Shown: piece after piece, positions 35,023 to 49,699 of the stretch
Layout: each line of letters opens with the position of its first letter
Numbering within the stretch: the stretch's first letter is position 1
Source of the DNA: Aselliscus stoliczkanus
Lineage: Eukaryota; Chordata; Mammalia; Chiroptera; Hipposideridae
Assembly (NCBI GenBank): GCA_033961575.1
Contig: CM066734.1
Span: forward strand, 78,219,501-78,283,500
DNA: 64,000 nt
Direction: 5' to 3'
Translations under genes and position numbers: made by a program
Notes under the pieces: model-generated
What the model was told of the DNA's origin: nothing
The model's input: the letters and a program-made list of their open reading frames with translations, nothing else
The model's database searches: none

Positions 35023-35383
35023 TCTTAGGTTTTAACTTTTGATTATAATTTACAATTTTATAAGTATGATGTACAGTGTTCATATGTATGTATATATTTA
35101 TGAATGCTATATGTTTGATTTTTAAGTAGTTTGTAAATGTGTTAGGGAAACCTTATGCTTATGCAATTATATCAAATATACATTAAACTTATAAACACAA
35201 ATGTAAATGACATAAGTAACTGTTTTATATCTTATCATTTATTTACCAGTTTCTCTTACACTTCATAGTAATGAGAACAGTTACCCCTGCTTAGATAGTT
35301 TTGTTTTGTTTTGTTTTGTTTTTCAACAGTGCTTTCTTTGGGGGTTAAATACTCAGACCAACCAATTTAATACCCAATATGTA
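35023..35383. other. Unassigned AT-rich DNA
   Basis: No gene seen. A (GTTTT)n run lies near 35.31 kb. Confidence 0.4.
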
Positions 35384-35954
35384 TGAGGTCTGACAATTAT
35401 GCTCACGAACTTGTTACAATGATGTTCCTAACATTTTTTGATATCAGAGGAATTATTCATTATGAATTTGTACCAACTGGACAGTTAATCAAGTTTACTA
35501 TTACAAGTGCTCAAAAGCCTGTGTGAAAAAGTTAGACAAAAACAACCTGAACTTTTCGCCAACAGTTCATGGCTCTTGCATGATGACAATGTACCAGGTC
35601 ACACCGCACCGTCTGTGAGGGAGTTTTTAGCCAGTAAACAAATAACTGTATTGGAACACCCTCCCTACTCAACTCATCTGGCCCCCAATGACTTCTTTCT
35701 TTACCCAAAGATATAGGAAATATTGAAGGAAGACATTTTGATGGCATTCAAAGCATCAAGGGTAATATGACAACAGCTCTGATGGCCATTCCACAAAAGG
35801 TTTCCAAAATCGCCTTGAAGGGTGAACTAGGCACTAGCATTGTTGTATAGCTTCCCAAGGTTAGTACTTCAAAGGTGACCATAGTGATATTCAGCAACGA
35901 GGTATGTAGCACTTTTTCTAGGGTGAGTTCTTGAACTTAATTGTCACTCCTCAG
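35384..35954 (+). mobile_element. Mariner DNA transposon, internally deleted, copy 1
   Basis: Terminal inverted repeats 'ggtctgacaattatgctcac' at the left and the reverse of 'agttcttgaacttaattgtc' at the right, flanked by TA. The frame 35507-35716 encodes the C-terminal half of a mariner transposase: HDDNVPGHTAPSV, then EHPPYS, then LAPNDFFLYPKI. The two aspartates (in HDDN and PND) are 34 residues apart, which is the D34D spacing of mariner. The N-terminal DNA-binding region is absent and the frame ends early, so it cannot move on its own. Confidence 0.9.
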
Positions 35955-36352
35955 TAATCCTCATTCTTGTACATGAAAATGTGTTTGCCTTTTTGAATGG
36001 TTGCTTTTTTATTGAAATTTTAAATATTGATTTCAGTATTTTAAAATTCTTGATTCATAGGCCTAGAAACATCAAAAAATTTCTACTTTATGTTCTCCTG
36101 CTATATACCTATCATGAGAACATATGAAATTCAGCATGTCAATTCCATGTTTGCTTCTGTATTGTAACATTTTAATCTCAAAATACTAAAAATCAATTTT
36201 CAACTGAATAATATTAATGTAACACTCCAACGTCACTTATCAAATTCCCAATTTCTGTGATAAATTCTCAGATCTATGGAGATAAGCTCTTGACAGTCAC
36301 ATGTAAATTTTTTATATTTTCTTCTCTGTTTTGAGTTAATTGGGCCATAGTT

Positions 36353-37035
36353 TGTCACATTATAGCCTGGCTGTCTGCCTCCATGCACTTCTCCATAAAG
36401 ACAGATCATAACTTCAATATTATGCTTTCTGTATATATCCCCCCTTGGCACCAAAGGATGGCCAGTCAGTCAAAGATGGGTAAGTTTTCTCAAGAGAGAG
36501 AAACAACCCAAGCTAGATGCAGTCACATGGATGCCAGTAGGCGCCCGTGGGTGCCAGTGGGTACCCGTGGGTGCAAATGAGTGCCATGGGAGAAATCTGG
36601 GAGAGGAGAAAAGGGGTGTAAACCCCTTGTTTTAGGTTCTGGCAGCCTGTCTGTGAAATGACCTATTGATATGATACCTGTCCTCCCTGCATTCTTATTA
36701 GTAAGCCTTGGCAGAGGAAGTTCTGTCTCTTAGAGGTGCATGACAATAACCTCATGGGGACTCTGGTAATGGCAGTTCACAGGCATGGGAAATTAGGCCT
36801 GGAGGTTAATTCTTGTGTGTGAGACTTAGACCAAGGAAGTTACATTGACCCTTGCTTATGTGTAAGATAATGAAAGGATCAGTCAGGCCCGATTTGGGAC
36901 TCCAGTGTTTGAGGCTGAAGTCCCCTGGCCCTGAACTGTTTTCTCTCCTATTTTGTGTGTGTCTCTCTCTCTTTTCCTTAACTTTTTGTTGTCCCTTCTC
37001 CACTCCCACCTGTTCTGTCATGCTGGAACGCGACA
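36353..37035 (+). mobile_element. Solo LTR, subfamily B
   Basis: A 683-bp TGTCAC...CGACA unit matching the LTRs at 11336 and 47061. Duplications ATAGTT (36347-36352) and ATAGCT (37036-37041) match at five of six bases. It carries extra copies of a short 'gtgggtgccagtg'-type motif near 36.54 kb, which explains its greater length. No internal viral genes adjoin it. Confidence 0.88.
36535..36586. repeat. Short tandem motif within the LTR
   Basis: Three to four imperfect copies of a roughly 12-base GTGGGTGCCAGT/GTGGGTACCCGT unit, expanded relative to the other subfamily B LTRs. Confidence 0.75.
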
Positions 37036-37041
37036 ATAGCT

Positions 37042-39402
37042 GGACTCATTATTCAAGGGAAGCAATAATATTTTCTGTCACTCTTTCATATGACTGGCAT
37101 TGTATAATATACATTTAGAAAAAGTGAAGCAATCATATTCTATCATATGAATGAAAAAAAAGCAGAAAAATGAGTATGCCATACTTTAGAATAAGGCATA
37201 TTTTCACAGAGCTGAAGGGACAAAAGACAATACAATTGTATTTTCCTCTGGTATTGATGATTTTCTAGTTCTTGGTTTCATCTTAGATTTAACTAATATT
37301 TTGTTATTAGTTCATAATCACCATATATTATGAAAATTTCATTATTTTAGATACAAAAAGAAGGCATATACCAAAGTAAGTTAATGTTTCTTTTAAATGT
37401 ATATGTTATTTGCTATAAGTAATTTTCAAATGATAAATAAAATATAATTTTATAAGTTTCATAAACATTAAATATCAATGATGTGAAAGAAAACATTTTG
37501 TGTGAAATTAAATTAAATTATGTGAATTCAGTAGCTCTTCTTTGACCCAATAATTTAAAAAAATAACAAAACAAAAAAACTTTCATGCTACACTTTGTTA
37601 TTTTTATTGATTTTCTATTGAAATTTTTTCAAAATAGTTTATAATAACTGATTCTCCTTTCAGAAAAGGAATATACTGTGTTTTTTATTTAAAAAGGGAC
37701 TTTAGGGCCCATCAAGACTCGATATTTTAAATGTATCAAAAATAGGGACATACATACCTTTAGGGAAATCTGGCACTACTAGTTTTTTGGTAATGGGGAA
37801 AATGTTTTCTTTCAGAATTTGTTTTTTAACAATAATGATTGTTACTAAGAATTTACTTAAAAATTGAAATCCGAAATGTTCTTTGAAATAATTTTATCCT
37901 GTCAAAAATTATATATGGTATTGTTTTACAGTAGTTACATTACTTATTTTTATTTATCTCAATGCATAGCAATATATGGTAGAATCAAGATTTGAATGTT
38001 ATTTTCTTTCAATGTCAAATTCAAATATGCAGATTTCTATCTAATTATAAGATAAAAAATCCAGAGATAAGGAAATAAGTAAGAATGCATAATTTATTGC
38101 AATGCAAAAAATAGAACATAAACTCTTCAAACCTGACAAAGACATTTTCAACAGCAGTAGGTGGTAGGTGTCTGTCAGAGGCAATATTCAAGCAGACCCA
38201 ATACATGCTTCAAAGACATCATTTATCAAGTAAAATGAAACCATGAATTTAACCAAATGGGTATTTTCTTCTCTGTTTTAAATTGTCTTTCTTTCTATTG
38301 GCAGTGTGAGTCTCCTCAAACAGCTCTATAAGCTAATAAGAGCTTTAAGCAATTCTGAGCCAAGTTTATATTAGGATACATTGAACTCCTACTCTTGGTT
38401 TTAAATAATAAAACTATTATCATAACCCCCAACATCTGCCGCTTGTATCATTGCTCTACAGAAAGCTTTTCTGTTGCATACAAGTACAAATAAACCTTAG
38501 GAAACCTTCCCATAAACCTTAGGAAAATATCCAAACTCATAGTTAGATATAGCATAGTTTTCTTTCTAAAAATGTGTGTCCTTATATTCGCAGCCTTTTA
38601 TTCTACTAAATGATGAAGGCCTAAATTAAATACCTTCATTTCAATGGCAGGTCATGGCATTCATTCAAAAGTCTCTTTTATGCAAATTATGTGCAAACTA
38701 TTTTGAATATGAAGTCACTGTTAATTTTATAACTAAAAATAATGTAATTGTCATAATTTTGCCAAGTGGAGGAGCAGAAATATTTTTAATGATTTTAAAA
38801 TTCCATACATTAACTTTGCAAGGTAATTTTGAGTGAAAGAATTTGTAAATTACACTGGAGACTCTCAGCTTCTTTATATGGCCTGCATTGTTGGACTGCT
38901 CTGCAGACAGAAATGTATCACCTAATGGTGTACTTTTAATAATATAGTTTTAAAAACAACCACAAAATCAGAATAAATTTTATAAGTACTGATAAAGTTC
39001 TAGCGTGGCAATATGGTATCCATATTAATGGCTAGTAATTTTACATTTCATTGTCAAATACGAAATACATTTTAATTGCATTGAGTCAAGAATTTTTAAA
39101 TGTATTTCACTAATTTTTTCCTTGATGGATATTTATTTAACGCAAATACATGCCAGACACTCGTTTATCCCTAGAGATAGCATTAACAAGAGAAGAGATA
39201 TCATTTCCTAATGGGGTTATATTCTAATGGGTGAGATAATAACACAAAAAAAATATATAATCTTAGGTAATAGTAAGTGCTCTGGAAAAAAACTGATGTG
39301 GAAATCTTAATAAGTTTGATAAAGAATACCAGGGTGGAAAGTATTTAATATGAAATACAGAGGATAGAGAAGTTTTCACAGACAAAACTGTAAATTTTGA
39401 GT
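37042..39402. other. Unassigned AT-rich DNA
   Basis: No gene. Its last 290 bases (from about 39110) look like an old interspersed repeat ('gccagacactcgtttatccc', 'gttatattctaatgggtgag'). The 60-codon frame at 38654-38836 is not recognised. Confidence 0.4.
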
Positions 39403-39415
39403 AAAGACTAAATGG

Positions 39416-39529
39416 GGCCAGCCGTGTGGCACGGTGGTTAAACGCTGGCTTGGGAAGCCAGTGGCCCCGGTTTGGGTCCCACATGTGAGGGCCAGTGACA
39501 CTGCCCTTAAAAAAAAAAAAAAAAAAAAA
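39416..39529 (+). mobile_element. tRNA-related SINE, short form
   Basis: Plus-strand copy, box A 'gccgtgtggcacgg', stem-loop, 'ggtttgggtcc' box B (one change from the others), (A)23 tail. Exact 13-bp duplications 'aaagactaaatgg' lie at 39403-39415 and 39530-39542. The long pure A-tail suggests it is among the youngest copies. Confidence 0.93.
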
Positions 39530-39542
39530 AAAGACTAAATGG

Positions 39543-41085
39543 AGATGAGGGAGCAAAGTTTTAGGTAAAGTATTCTAAGAAGAGGAAAAAAAAAAAAACT
39601 ACCTTGGGGAGTAGAGTACCTGTTATGTCTAAGGAACATCAAAGAGGCCAACATGGCTCAAGAAGACTAGTGCTGGTGGTGATCAAGTGATGAGAAATGA
39701 GATCAAATAAGAAGGAAGATAGTGGGATAAGATGGGTAAGATTGCATTCAAGCTTATATGGGGTTTGACTTTTCTCTAAGTGAAATGTGAAGCTTTACTG
39801 GGTTTAGTACAACAGAGTGCCACAAACTTTGTCAGGGTCACTAAAGTTGTGATGGATCTAGAAGGAAGGATGGCAATGCTGAAGTAAACCCCTGTTAGGA
39901 GGCCATTAGTACAATGCAGGTGTCAGATGATTATGGCTTGGTCCAAATCTATGAAGTGCCAATAGTGGTGATCAATTATGAATATATTTTTTAATTAAAA
40001 CCCACCAAGTTTACCAACAAATTGAATGGGAAATGTGTAATGAAGAAAAAAGTCAAAAATAATCCAAGTTTTTGGATTAAGTTATAGACACACATTAATT
40101 ACTAATAATAGAATTGGGGGAGGCGAGATAAAAAGAGTTTAGTTTCAAGCATGTTAAGTTTGAATGCTTATTTGATATCTGGACAATGATCTGAGTTAGA
40201 TGGAAAACATTTTAAGTCTGAGATAATCTGACTCATATTTTATTTTTTTGCATTAGTCACACTGCTTTGTTAAAGATAGACAAAAGTGGAAGGGAGCAGT
40301 CTGGACTAATGAAATAGGAAATAAGAAATTGGCTGTTATTAATATACACATAGATATCATACATAATGGGTACATCTCCCATGTTCCAACTAAACTGCAA
40401 GGTGCAGAAATATATTTGTTACTAATATATCTGTAAAAAAATAGCCAATAAATAAAAAAAGCCTTGAAGTAAAGGCTTACTGAGTTGAATAATTTCTATA
40501 AAATCATTTCCTTAAGAAACAAATAGCACTCAAAAAGACCAAGCCCAATTATTACTTATATTATTCATAATCTTGGCTAGCATTCATAAAATATGTTTCA
40601 CCAACACACAGATGATAATTTTGAAGTTTGCTCAGAATTGTGCTAGAAGGTATAGAGGCTCTAGGTTATTTCAGTTTAGTAGTTGAGTTTGCCTAAGGCC
40701 GATAAGTATTTTATCCATTGAATTCTCTAGTGAATATTTAAGGGAATTGCATAAAAATAAATATCAGATCTCGCTAGCAGAAATGTTTCAAATAGTTTTG
40801 TGCTTGGAAGTCATTGTTGACTTATAATTGTTGATTATCCTGAATAACATCACATTTTGCAGATTGTTCAAGCACTGATAACACAAAACAATACATCAGA
40901 TATGGGGATTTCTTAAGTGATCTCTAATCTCTGTGAGTTTTCATTCATTTTACTGTATTTTATACAACTGTTACAAGTAGCTTAGTGACTTATGTTGGTT
41001 TAGTAATAAGTTGGGTAAAGTCAGTCAAGGCTTCTATATAAATAGATTTATTCTTGCACACTTAAACACATTTGGTTTCAAAGTA
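39543..41085. other. Old-repeat-like and unassigned DNA
   Basis: The segment 39543-40210 continues the old repeat seen before the SINE ('gttaggaggccattagtaca', 'tgattatggcttggtcc', 'tatctggacaatgatctgag'), a family also glimpsed near 22.7 and 24.9 kb. The remainder is unassigned. No gene. Confidence 0.4.
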
Positions 41086-41653
41086 CACACTAATTAAGTT
41101 CATGAATTCATCCTAGAAAAAAATGCTGCATATTTCATTGCTGAATATCAATCACTACGGTTACCTTCAAATGACTCCCCTTGGGAAGCTATGCACTATC
41201 ACCAGTGCCTAGTCCACCCTTCAAAGCAATTTGGGAACTCTTTTTCTGGAATGGCCATCAGAGCTGTCGACATATTACCCTTGATGTCCCGAATGTCATC
41301 AAAATGTCTTCCTTTCATTATTTCCTTTATCTTTGGGTAAAGAAAGAAGTGATTGGGGCCAGATCAGGTGAGTGTGGAGGGTGTTCCAATACAGTTATTT
41401 GGTTACTGGCTGAAAACTCCCTCACAGACAGTGCCATGTGAGTTGGTGAATTTTTGTGATGCAAGAGCCATGAATTATTGGCAAAAAGTTTAGGTTTTTA
41501 AAATCTTTTCCACACAACCTTTTGAGCACTTCCAAATAGTAAACTTGATTAACTGTCCAGTTGGTACAAATTCATAATGAATAATCCCTCTGATATCAAA
41601 AAAGTTTAGCAACAGTGTTGCAACAAGTTCACGAGCTTCATTTTCAGACCTTG
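41086..41653 (-). mobile_element. Mariner DNA transposon, internally deleted, copy 2
   Basis: Reverse-oriented relative of the copy at 35384-35954. On the plus strand it ends 'aagttcacgagcttcatttt' and 'cagaccttgta' with TA at the border. Collinear along its length with copy 1, including the same internal junction just before 'agtgctcaaaa', so both derive from one deleted master. Its transposase remnant is more decayed than that of copy 1. Confidence 0.87.
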
Positions 41654-41655
41654 TA

Positions 41656-43828
41656 TAAAGGCTGAAAATATAGACATGTTAGGCAGTCTATGTATTTAGT
41701 ACATTTAGCCATCAATTATTCTGGCTATATTGGCCTCACAGGCTGCTTAATTACCACTGATCTACTCCCAGACTTGGTAGACAGACCTAGGTGTCAGTCA
41801 GACAACTAAAAGATTCTCCATTGGAGTGTGCAAGATTGTACACTGTTGTTACTTTTCTTATCATGCCTGCAAGATTGGCAAAGAGTTTATATTGGATTAT
41901 TTTAAAAGAAACCAATGTAATATATTTCAAGTCAATAAAGTTTATTAACTTGTTTCAATGCTATTTTGGCAAATGGAAGAACTGAGAGCTCTGCAAGTGG
42001 AAAGGATCATGACATTAAAAGGAGGGAAGCTGTATTAGATAATGCCCTCACTGAGCTATTGGTCACGGTACATTTTCCATGCTTGCTGGCACGCTAAGTT
42101 TTTCAACTCAATGTTGCTCTCATTTTCTAACCACGCCTAAGCAATGTGAGTTATCATTGTTTCCACTTTGCCTTCAGTTGGAAGTACTGGAATCTCCTTA
42201 AATGGACATAAGAGTTCTAGGGAAAAAAACTGTCAAATCCAAAGCCCCACCACACATCTCCCTATCTTTACTCATTAATCCACAAATACCCATATATAAC
42301 AAAGTTTGAGCCTTAACACAAAAGAAAAAAAATAATTATTACATTGCTCTCAAGTTAACAATATATGTATCATTAAGCAGTTTCTAAGTACTTTAATCAT
42401 TCCCAGTTCCCTACAGCTTTTCAATGGGAGGGGTGGGGGGTGATAGAAGGAAGTGTACAAGTGGAACTGGTGGTATCTATCCAAGAGCACCCAGTCAGCT
42501 GTGAAAGGGAGCCTAATGTGATTAGTTGAGCAAAAATGTTTCCTTAAATTAAATTAAATTAAATTTAATGGCAACTTACATTATTTTCTGTAAAAAAATA
42601 TGTATGTTACATTAACTGATTTTCTAGTTTATCAATGTGTTACACAAACATTTTAATGATAATAAATTCATCTATACACAAGAGCCTTAATGCTTGATGG
42701 CATTTTTTTCTGTCTTTTTTTTACATTGGGCATGCATGGTATGTCAATCTCAGTTTGGTTGGAAAAAGTAACCACTACATGTGTTAGGGAAATAAAGGGG
42801 ATAAATGTAAGAATAAGGGCTTACATGTATGTGGACAGAGCCAAATTGGAGGTCTGTGAACATAGTTTTTCCCATATCTATTTGCCACCAAATTTCTGAT
42901 CTTGCTCCTTCCAAGTCCTTGATCATTCATCAAATGATTAGATACAACTCATAAATTAATGTTGATTTACACCTTTGCTCATGTCTCCCTCCAGATGAAG
43001 TTAGCAGCCAAGCATGCAATTCAAAGTTTATCCTACTTGAAGGGTGTTCTTGGTTGTCTACTTTCAAAGAGTATCAACATGCTTATTAGCAATATCTGTA
43101 AACGAAATCTGATTTTATTTTTTTCTCAGTCAAGTATTCATAGGCAATGCTCCTTGGAGCATTATGGGTTGATGTTCTATGAGCATCTAAGAGGCTTCCT
43201 TATGCAACTTAGCTATGCCTCCAATACTTTTATACTCTCTTATTTCCAATTTTAACTTAATAATGGAGTCCTGCTAATGTACTCAAATTTATGACTTGAT
43301 GGCTCAGGCATTTAGAATTCAAGATGGACAGTTAATTTATGCAGTGCTTTGGAGATGCATGCTGAAGCATTCAATCTCTACCAGGCACATGTTAATGCAG
43401 AGCTGTTTTTCCAAGAATGAACAGATTTCTACATAAGATGGATTATATTTGCTCCAAAATCCTTGGAGTATGCATTATAGTGTATCTATAGTGATCTTCC
43501 TAAAGCATTCCTATTTATCACAGGCACTTCATCTACTGTAAGATCTGATGGTATGTGCCCCAGTGTGAGAACACCATCCCAGGCAGTCTGATTGTTGCAA
43601 AGCATTCTCTCCCAATGAACTTAAAACACATAGGCTTATGGATTACACCATAAATGGACTTGTAGAAACATGTTGAAAAGTACTAAAAGCTGCTGCTAAA
43701 ACCTAGAAAAGACTGGAGAGAGGAAGTTAAGTGATTTTGAAGTATTTCTTCCCCTTGTTCCTTCCCTGCAGGTCCAAAGGCACAGCTTCTCTCAGAAGGC
43801 TGGCCCTTTTACCTACAAAATTCTAAAT

Positions 43829-43896
<68 letters not shown>

Positions 43897-44635
43897 TATA
43901 TGTGTGTATATATCCATACATATCCAATTGGTTAATCACCCTCTCTCGCCTTTCATATTACCTCTTCAAAACTGTAAGTGGTAACAACTTCCTGCTATTA
44001 TTGATTATTGTTTCTAGGATTCTTTACTCATCTCAGTATGTTTCCTAATATTCCCCTCAACAAATAAACATCTTTGAAACAACCAAATTTAGTGTGCTTT
44101 CTCCTTCCTAACAGAATCCTGAAGAATACAATTGAATATTATCAGTGCATTTCAATGGCCTACAATATTACTAATAAAAATACTATTATAGTTTTTTTTT
44201 TTAATTTGCACTTACTTGACAGACAACTTTGTTCTTTTTTACATTATAGATGCTATAATCTTTCTGAACTATTATATTCTATAACCTTTCAGAACTATGA
44301 ACTTTCTGAATTGTTCTCTTACTTTGATACTTTTGTTTCAGGGGGTATTTAAGTGATAGCTTTTAGACATGAATAAGAGTAATTTATATAATGGAAATCA
44401 GTTTTGTTTTGTTTTGTCATTTGTATTTCAAATAATTTTCCCTCACATCTTGTTTGCATTTTCAGCTCAGGCATTTTATTTTTCTCCAACAAAAATTTTG
44501 ATTGTGACTTTCTGACTATTTGTTCAAGATTATTATATGTTAACAACACCTCTTGAGAATTAGGTTTCTATTTTTCATACACATACCAATTATCACTCAT
44601 AATTTTGACTACTTTGTCATTTTCTATCAAATGTC
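41656..44635. other. Unassigned DNA with a CT microsatellite
   Basis: No gene recognised; frames of 60-98 codons show no domain. The part 43270-43800 has moderate complexity and could be an old LTR or LINE, but I cannot name it. Confidence 0.4.
43832..43893. repeat. (CT)n microsatellite
   Basis: About 31 uninterrupted CT units, a second long perfect CT tract in the window. Confidence 0.97.
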
Positions 44636-44649
44636 AAGAAACATCTTTT

Positions 44650-46315
<1,666 letters not shown>

Positions 46316-46329
46316 AAGAAACATCTTTT

Positions 46330-47054
46330 ATTTGACTGTTGAAACACAGATTGCATTTTTTCTAGTCTCAAGTTTGCTTTCTGTTGATTTCCAATATAGA
46401 ATTCAATGCTGCTACTAAAATTTAGGCGCTACTGCCTGATTACTGTTTGCTCTCATTTCTTCTCAGGATTTTATTTTGTCTTTTTAATCTGTTTTGCATT
46501 ATAATTAATTCTTATTAATAAAGACATGATAAACTATTATTTTGCAGAGAGTAAAAAGCAGAGAACTTCTTACTGCTTTATTTGGCTCTAAAAGTACGAA
46601 AATTAAAAGAAAGGCTTTCTTTAAAAGCCCTAAAACCAGAGTCCCTTTTCTGTTTTTAAAAGATTTTATTGAAAAAAAAAAAAGGTCTCTAGCTTACTTT
46701 TTTCTCTTTCTGCTTACTTACCTATGACAGAAGACAAATTTATCCAGCATTATTGATGACCCTTAATCTCCATCTGATCGTGCTTTTTCTCTGAGAGAAT
46801 TCTCCTCCCTTATCTAAAACTGAATCTCGTATGTCTGTGTGCAGCATGTAACAGGACTCTAGCAGGGGTTCGTTCATTTATTGTGGTTACAAACATGGAC
46901 AATGTGGGAGTGTGTCCTGCTCCATTACTTGTTTCTCAGGTTTAGAAGCACTTGTCATTACTCTTCACAGACCAGATATAAGGCTGCATAACTATCCTGG
47001 GTATACAGTGTCCAGAGATCGTTTAGTTTTCATTTATTGTTATAATCCATAATC
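46330..47054. other. Unassigned AT-rich DNA
   Basis: No gene. The 61-codon frame at 46542-46727 is lysine- and phenylalanine-rich low-complexity sequence. Confidence 0.4.
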
Positions 47055-47060
47055 ATACAT

Positions 47061-47703
47061 TGTCACATTATAGCCTGCCTGTCTGCCCCCATGCACCTCT
47101 CCATAAAGACAGATCATAACTTCAATATTATGCTTACTATATATATATATATCCCTGTTTGGCACCAAAGGATGGCCAGTCAGTCAGTGACAGGTAAGAT
47201 CCCACGAGAGCGACAACCCAAACTAGACATGGTCACGTGGGTGCCAGTGACTTCCATGGGAGAAATCTGGGAGAGGAGAAAAGGGGTGTAAAGCCCTTGC
47301 TTCAGGTTCTGACAGCCTGCCTGTGAAATGACCTATTGATGTGATAATACCTGTCCTCCCTGTATTCTTATCAGTAAGCCTTGACAGAGGAAGCTTCTGT
47401 TTCTTAAGAGATGCATGACAATAACCTCAAGGGGCCACTGGTAATGACAGTTTGCAGGCATGGAAAATTAGGCCTGGAGGTTAATTCTTGAGTGTGAGAC
47501 TTAGACCAAGGAAGTTACATTGACCCTTGCTTAAGAGTAAAATAATAAAAGGAACAGTCAGGCCCGATTTGGGGCTCCAGTCCAAGAGGCTGAAGACCCC
47601 TGGCTCAGCTGCATTTTTCTCTCTTATATCTTGTCTTTTTCTTTCTTAACCTTTAGCAGTCTCTTCTCCACTCCCACCTGCTCTGTAGTGCAGGAACATG
47701 ACA
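47061..47703 (+). mobile_element. Solo LTR, subfamily B
   Basis: A 643-bp TGTCAC...TGACA unit with exact 6-bp duplications ATACAT at 47055-47060 and 47704-47709. It aligns throughout with the LTR at 36353-37035, including 'cataaagacagatcataact', an AATAAAAGGAACAGTCAGG block and a pyrimidine-rich 3' end. No internal viral genes adjoin. Confidence 0.9.
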
Positions 47704-47709
47704 ATACAT

Positions 47710-49538
47710 TTTCTTTTAATCACTGACATGGTACAGACTGGCATTTGTTTTTCTAAATAGATGCTCCAAAAAAGGGGTTTAGGTTACTAGAAGTTGTTCT
47801 GATAAATCAAGAAAAAACATTCTTATAAAATAAATGGATTGGATTTAAGTAAATGGAGGTTTCCAAACCTGGGGTGAAAGAAATGGGATGCTGAGTGTCT
47901 TTTTTTAACTTTTTTATTATGATTTTTTTCTCTTTTCTGGTATTGGGTACAAAATAGGTGCCTTTTCTCTTTATTGCTCTGCCTATTTTAGTAACATTGT
48001 ATTATGTGGCAATTATTCCCATATTGTAGTATAACTTAGACACTTTTTGTATTACTGTGAAAATTTTTGTTTTTGTTTTGGCAAGTTTTCAAGGATGTTT
48101 TAATGGAAAGAAGTCAAACAAGAGTTACTAGTTTGCAACATCTTTAGTCCTGAAGTCCGCCAAAGTTTTAGATAAGCTAATATTTGTGCTTGTTACAGTT
48201 GTATAGAATTGGCAGTGTTAAGTCCACCTACCAATTGCAACAGAAGGTTTTGTGCAGGTTACCAGTAAAAAAGCAGACAAACAAAAGTAAATGTATTCCA
48301 CAGTACTACAAACACTATGCACCATATGCTCCCTAGAATAAATAGCATTAACTATCCCAGGAGCATTTCAATTTTTACAGAGTGAGCCTAATGTTATAGA
48401 ATTAATGCTAATTGTTACATACTGCTGTAGAAGTTAGGTATTTGTAGGTTGTGGCTGCCCATAAAGTCCAGTTTTTCTGCCTAAATATAAGGCTGTCACT
48501 GAAATTTACCATCTTGTAGGACACAAAATCTTTTGACCATAATAAATAAAATCAGATTATTTTACCTTTGGAGAGTACAAGATGAACTGTCCAGAGAGCA
48601 GAGAGCTTCAGATGAATACAAGTCTTGGCTATGCTTTCCTTTTGATATGTAACTGGGGAAATTAACTTTATCATTGCATTTACCATTTGCAAAATTAGAA
48701 TATACACTTGCAAATTGGTTTTCTAAACTAAAGTTAATCATAGACAATATTGACAAATATTTTATGTATCAAAATGTAGACTTTAAATCTATAATAGTGT
48801 CAGTGGTAGAAAAAATGTTTCTGCCAATATTAAATATATTAGTCATAAAATTAATATTAGCAATTATTTGACCTATTTTCTCAAAACATAATCTTATAGG
48901 CCTGCATTTTAACTGTAAATATTATAGGAAAAGATTTCTATTGTCAATGTAGTACTAACATTATCATAAGCTTTTAAAAAAATTATATGATTTGGAGATT
49001 TTCTGAATATTATATTTTCCACTTATTTCTAAATCAGAGTGTTTTAAGGAAGTTGTGAAAAATAAAGACCTTTAACAAATGATTTGTAAAGTTAATAATA
49101 GATATTAAATAATCATATATTCTACAAATTTAGATAGTTGTTTATGCCCTTACTAAATAAGTACTTGAAAATATATACCAATATTTTAAATTATAATTTA
49201 TGTTCTAAACACTGGTTATCCAAAACCAGAAAGTATTCAATAAAAAGAGATAACAGATATATTTAGACAATAAAAAAGAAGTCCCTCTTGGAAATATAAG
49301 ACTTAAATAGAAAGTGTTTTCTGTAAATAAAGACATTGGAAGGTGTTTTAGTGAGTATAATTTCTTTACGTAGTACATATGAGATTACTTAGTTTCTAAA
49401 AGGAAATGAAATACTAAAAGACAGATAATTTATTATGTTGCTGTCACAAATACAATCTATAATTACTGTTAATGAGCCATCTGGCATTCAATAAAATAGA
49501 CAGAATCATATAAATTCAAGGTTATTTTGATCTCTAGG

Positions 49539-49585
<47 letters not shown>

Positions 49586-49699
49586 TGACTTTCAGAGTTT
49601 GAGTTTCATTCTAGTAAAATTATTTCACAAATTGAATAACAAAATTATTCATTAATATTTTTATGCATGGAATATATATTAATAACTAATCATTTACTA
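47710..49699. other. Unassigned AT-rich DNA with a TA tract
   Basis: No gene or named repeat. The TA tract at 49541-49582 is listed separately. Confidence 0.4.
49541..49582. repeat. (AT)n microsatellite
   Basis: About 20 uninterrupted AT units. Confidence 0.95.
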
